From contig JAJRZD010000034.1 of the NCBI GenBank assembly GCA_024275415.1, positions 16,849 through 80,848 on the forward strand: a stretch of DNA of 64,000 nt, given 5' to 3'. A program made the translations under genes and the position numbers. The notes below the pieces were generated by a model. The model ran no database searches and was not told the origin of the DNA. It saw nothing but the letters and a program-made list of their open reading frames with translations. The DNA is from an archaeon (GTDB taxonomy: Archaea; Asgardarchaeota; Thorarchaeia; Thorarchaeales; Thorarchaeaceae). This document shows positions 60,083 through 64,000 of the stretch, piece after piece. Every line of letters starts with the position of its first letter. Position 1 is the first letter of the stretch.

Positions 60083-61417
60083 TTATGTGTTTCGGGGGCG
60101 AATTAAGGGGCGGACAGGCACAGTCCCGACACTTCCAGGTCCTACAAGGAATTTTCCATCCTCATACACAGGATTCCCTCCGATAATAGTTACGACGGGC
60201 CGTGCATTGACAGTCTTCCCCTCGAAGGGTGTGACTTTTGCCTTAGACTGAAACTTCTTGCCTTCAATTGGATAGGATTCTCTTGCGACTACAATGACAT
60301 CTGCATCATACCCTTTGCTAAGAACCCCTTTGCCTAGTAAGCCGAGCAGGTTCGCGGGCCCTGAACTACACATTCGCAAGTACTCGACCCATGAAAATCG
60401 TCCCTCGAATACTTCTGTGAGCATCAATGGGACAATTGTTTCCAATCCGGGAATGCCTGATTTGGCATTGATGAATGAGGTCATCTTCTCTCCGAGGGTA
60501 TGCGGTGCATGATCTGACGCGACAACATCAATCCCGCACTTGCAAAGGGCATCCCTCAAAGCCTGATTGTCTTGGGGGGTACGGAGAGGAGGGAGCATCT
60601 TCGCGGTTCCGTCTTCATGGCTGAAATCCGCATCTGAGAGGAAGAGATGATGTGGTGTGGTCTCTGCGGTGAGCCTATCCTCCGCCCTGTTGTCAATAAT
60701 CATCTTTGCAGAAGCAGCGCAGCTGACATGACATACATGCAGTCTACCACCTACCTCCTTGTGTATCCTGATGAACTGGGATATCGACTCGACCTCACTA
60801 TCACATGAATGGGTTTCGAGATAATGCTCGACACTCCGTACCTTCACCATAGGTTGTGCGGAATCTGGATGGAATAGCAGTGGCAACCTCATCTCATTTG
60901 CCAGCTTCAAGCTTTCTTCGATCCGCTTCAGATTGAAGGTACTCCCATCCAATGGCGCATGCGGATACACCTTCAACCCTAATACATCAATTTTGGTGCT
61001 TGCATGGAATCTCTCGGACTCTGCAGGTATTCCAGCGTAAAAACCGACATTGACATGTCTTCCTTGCCGTGCCCGTTCTATCTTCATGTCAAGCACTTCT
61101 CTGGTCAGGACTGGCGGCTGTGAATTTGGCATGTCAACCACTGTGGTGACTCCTCCAGCGGCAGCAGAGCGTGTACCACTGATATAATCCTCCTTATCAG
61201 GTTGTTCGAGGTCTCTAAGGTGGACATGGATATCAATGACGCCTGGCAGTATGTATCTGCCATCACAGTCAATGGTCTTTTCAGCCCTCGGTTCCATACC
61301 TCTCTCATATATTCCTTCTATCTTACCAGTCCGTATTGCCACTGACCTTCGCTTCTCTCTTCCCTCGACTATGACGATGCCATTTCTAAGTAAGAGATCG
61401 ACTGACACTTTTACCAT
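60083..61417 (-). CDS. pyrC: Dihydroorotase
   Basis: LPGVIDIHVHLRDLEQPDKEDY, HVCHVSC, VASDHAPHT. Confidence 0.92.
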   Translation of the reverse strand: MVKVSVDLLLRNGIVIVEGREKRRSVAIRTGKIEGIYERGMEPRAEKTIDCDGRYILPGVIDIHVHLRDLEQPDKEDYISGTRSAAAGGVTTVVDMPNSQPPVLTREVLDMKIERARQGRHVNVGFYAGIPAESERFHASTKIDVLGLKVYPHAPLDGSTFNLKRIEESLKLANEMRLPLLFHPDSAQPMVKVRSVEHYLETHSCDSEVESISQFIRIHKEVGGRLHVCHVSCAASAKMIIDNRAEDRLTAETTPHHLFLSDADFSHEDGTAKMLPPLRTPQDNQALRDALCKCGIDVVASDHAPHTLGEKMTSFINAKSGIPGLETIVPLMLTEVFEGRFSWVEYLRMCSSGPANLLGLLGKGVLSKGYDADVIVVARESYPIEGKKFQSKAKVTPFEGKTVNARPVVTIIGGNPVYEDGKFLVGPGSVGTVPVRPLIRPRNT

Positions 61418-61446
61418 CGCCTATGAGGCGAACTCTTTCTGAAGAG

Positions 61447-62265
61447 TCACTCTTCTTTCTTAGGAACCTTAAATTTGTTAGCTGCAAACCCAGTGAAGTC
61501 TGTTGTGCTTATGATTCCTATGAGACTATTGCCCTCGCCGACTACAGGCAAAGCATTGAGATCCGCATCCAGCATCATCTTTGCTGCTTCTGCAATGGAC
61601 GCTCCTTGTTGGACAAGTGGTGGCTGCTGAATCATCGCATCTACTACACGCAATTGCCTGATTTGGTTCGCCCTATATTTGTCCGGCACCTCTGAGCTGA
61701 AGCGAGCCATTGCTTTTGCAACGGTCTTTTCGGTAAGCAGTCCAAGGACACGTCGTCCATCAAGCACAGGCATGCCTGAGAAACCGGCATTTAACATCTC
61801 CAATCTTGCTTTGATGAGCCGTTCGGCAGGATTGGCAGTCAGGAGGCCTTTCGTAGTCATTATCTCATCCACTTTGACATCGGTGAATCTATCCATGAGG
61901 GCTGTGATGTTTCGTTTTGTGATTATCCCAACCAACTTACCTTCCTTGTCAATGACGGGACATCCACTCATCCCCCGTTCCAACATCAGGCTAGCGACAT
62001 CAGTTAGCTCATCTGTGTCATTTACTGTAATCACAATGTCACTCATAGCGCTTGATACGTGAAGTCGTCCAATCGAAACTGCAACCACCTTACTTACACT
62101 AAGCCTATCTGCAATATCCGCGTAGGTAAGAATTCCAGTTACTTCTCCGTCCTGAACAACGACCAACCGTTCGCAGTTTTTTTTCTCCATCAATTCCATC
62201 GCATAAGACAGCCTTTGATCCTTATCGATGGTTATTGGTTCAACCATGATCTGACTTACTTCCAT
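61447..62265 (-). CDS. Multi-CBS-domain protein
   Basis: Four CBS-like repeats. Confidence 0.85.
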   Translation of the reverse strand: MEVSQIMVEPITIDKDQRLSYAMELMEKKNCERLVVVQDGEVTGILTYADIADRLSVSKVVAVSIGRLHVSSAMSDIVITVNDTDELTDVASLMLERGMSGCPVIDKEGKLVGIITKRNITALMDRFTDVKVDEIMTTKGLLTANPAERLIKARLEMLNAGFSGMPVLDGRRVLGLLTEKTVAKAMARFSSEVPDKYRANQIRQLRVVDAMIQQPPLVQQGASIAEAAKMMLDADLNALPVVGEGNSLIGIISTTDFTGFAANKFKVPKKEE

Positions 62266-62331
62266 TATAACAACCTCCTTGTGGTATTACTGTTGCACCT
62301 TCTGCTATAATACGGTTTGGAAAGAGTCCTT

Positions 62332-62895
62332 TTATTCACGGCACGGCTCGCAGACGTATCGACCATCCTCGAATATCAGATCCGTTGAATATTCTCCACA
62401 AACATCGCAGATTCCGCCATGTTCGATTAGCTCGTCGTCCTCTAGTCCCTCTGCGTCTATCTCCCCATTCCGTAGTTTTAAGGACTCCACTAGGACATCG
62501 ATGAGTTCGGGGGACCATTTGAGTATGTCCCGCGATGTAATGATTCCTGCCAAATTTCCGTTCTTAAGGACGATCACTCTTCTAATATTGCTTCGTGCCA
62601 TCATCCGCATTGCATCAGTGAGAGCCGTGTTTGGATTCACATAAACCAATGGTGCGGTCATTATGTCCTTGGCTGAGGTTGTCTGCACATTCTTGCCTAC
62701 TGCCACAACCCGTCTTACTATGTCTGTTTCAGTGATTATGCCTATCGGGCTGTGCCTCTCGACAATGACGATAGAACCGATATCCACTTCGGCCATGGAT
62801 TTTGCGACTTCTAGGATTGATGCATCTGGTGGCATCGTAATCACGTTTGTTGACATAATCTCCTTCACGGCCATTGAATGGGTTGGTTCGGACAT
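62332..62895 (-). CDS. CBS-domain protein with C-terminal zinc ribbon
   Basis: Two CBS repeats; CDVCGEYSTDLIFEDGRYVCEPC. Confidence 0.85.
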   Translation of the reverse strand: MSEPTHSMAVKEIMSTNVITMPPDASILEVAKSMAEVDIGSIVIVERHSPIGIITETDIVRRVVAVGKNVQTTSAKDIMTAPLVYVNPNTALTDAMRMMARSNIRRVIVLKNGNLAGIITSRDILKWSPELIDVLVESLKLRNGEIDAEGLEDDELIEHGGICDVCGEYSTDLIFEDGRYVCEPCRE

Positions 62896-62983
62896 GTTAG
62901 TGCCTCCGTGCTATGCGAGGATTTCTCACGCCGTGAGAGATTCTATGTTCATTCTTAAGTGTGTCTGTACTATCAGATGCACA

Positions 62984-64000
62984 CTACTTGGCAATCTGGC
63001 CTCCTCCAGGTGGGAGCAGTCGCATGATGTCTTCTTGAGGTATCTGGTCAATCAGGTATTTCTGTTCATCCGGAAGTGCTTTTCTTAGTGTATGCATTAT
63101 CTCCCTGACAAGATGTCCCTTCTTATCCTCTGACGGAACGACCTTGACCCACACGTTACAATGGGCTTCCACAGCTGGAACTGGACCCGACATCGGGATA
63201 ACATTGTCCTCCTCAATGATGATTCCAACTGCAAGAGTGATTGGGACATTATTGATGTAGTTCTTCTTTCCATAGAGCATGACCGCTCCCGATGGCAGGT
63301 ATTCCCCTGATGGGGGTGAGAAGCTCACCTGTTCTGGTGGGAGCCAATATGCGTCGCCACTTGACAAGCCGTCCTGCCACGCCCTCGAGAACGTTATTGC
63401 AAATTGAGCCGCTTCCTGTAAGGTGCTATCACTAGGAGGCTCGTCAGGCACCTTGATGATGACATAAGGTGCTCCGTGGACAGAAGCGTGCAAGAACACA
63501 TCATTGGCTGCCATATGACGCTTTGCGAGTCGTTCATTGCTTTTTGCATCTCTCCCACCAAGTATCAGATATCCATCAGATGATATGAACCACCTGAATT
63601 TCTCGTACCATCTCTTTTTTCTCACTTTGACAGGTTTCTTTTTTGGCGCAATCCCGATGTCCTCATCGCCTAACTTGTCCAGCTTGAGCCTTGTCTTCTC
63701 AATCTGCCTCTGGGCCCCTTCAATCTTCGAGCGTGCCTTCTTCGCCAGATCATAGGCGCGTGATGCATTATCTTGGGCGTTCAGCCTGATGTCTAAAGGT
63801 ATCTCCACCTGATTTAGCACCACAAGTATCGTTCCTTGATTGGGAATTATCTTCTTAATGAGCTGGGCGGTGGCATTCCCTTGAGCCTTTCCTTTCTCCA
63901 CTGTACGTATGATGTCCGACCATGACCGACCCGAAGCCCGTGCATCGCTTATAGTGTCAAGGACATCCTGGACGATTTGAAAATGAGCATAGATGAGTTC
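62984..64000 (-). CDS. RqcH/NEMF (NFACT) family protein, truncated by the window edge
   Basis: YEKFRWFISSDGYLILGGRDAKSNERLAKRHM...FLHASVHGAPYVIIK; frame stays open to 64000. Confidence 0.9.
   Translation of the reverse strand, partial: ELIYAHFQIVQDVLDTISDARASGRSWSDIIRTVEKGKAQGNATAQLIKKIIPNQGTILVVLNQVEIPLDIRLNAQDNASRAYDLAKKARSKIEGAQRQIEKTRLKLDKLGDEDIGIAPKKKPVKVRKKRWYEKFRWFISSDGYLILGGRDAKSNERLAKRHMAANDVFLHASVHGAPYVIIKVPDEPPSDSTLQEAAQFAITFSRAWQDGLSSGDAYWLPPEQVSFSPPSGEYLPSGAVMLYGKKNYINNVPITLAVGIIIEEDNVIPMSGPVPAVEAHCNVWVKVVPSEDKKGHLVREIMHTLRKALPDEQKYLIDQIPQEDIMRLLPPGGGQIAK

Noticed and set aside
1-64000. CRISPR arrays, rRNA genes, IS elements, integrases
   Set aside because: No regularly spaced repeats, rRNA signatures, transposase or integrase motifs were recognised in sequence or ORFs.

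Overview
This 64-kb window is archaeal chromosomal DNA with mostly ordinary housekeeping content. Both strands are densely coded. Genes include XPD helicase, topoisomerase I, MptE/DHPS, GcvT/GcvH/GlyA, AglB/STT3, an L44e-S27e-aIF2alpha-Nop10 cluster, Sec61beta, Trm5, Taw1, RibK, a proteasome beta subunit, NOG1, RtcA, ProRS, a MutS-like protein, NadC, AMMECR1, PyrC and RqcH/NEMF. An Asgard/Thorarchaeota-like source is an inference from gene content, including an OST3/OST6-like membrane protein. Most unusual items: (1) multiply interrupted tRNA genes. tRNA-Lys(CTT) has three introns, tRNA-Asn(GTT) has three, including D-arm and T-loop introns, and tRNA-Met(CAT) has one in the variable region. 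Removing them restores 73-74-nt cloverleaves, and most junctions sit in hand-drawn bulge-helix-bulge folds. (2) A two-gene accessory locus (43.5-50.4 kb): a membrane-anchored HerA/VirB4-like ATPase followed by a 1243-aa disordered, HTH and possibly LAGLIDADG-like protein. It lies beside tRNA-Asn and carries a 196-bp near-identical direct repeat. (3) Single-gene decay in a UPF0047 gene, a cupin gene and a tRNA-Met copy. (4) Shared GTTAG/CTAAC palindromes upstream of two metal-transporter genes. (5) A proteasome beta subunit with Ala at the catalytic Thr1 position. (6) An uncharacterised small ORF coupled to L44e by an ATGA overlap. No CRISPR array, rRNA, integrase or transposase was recognised.
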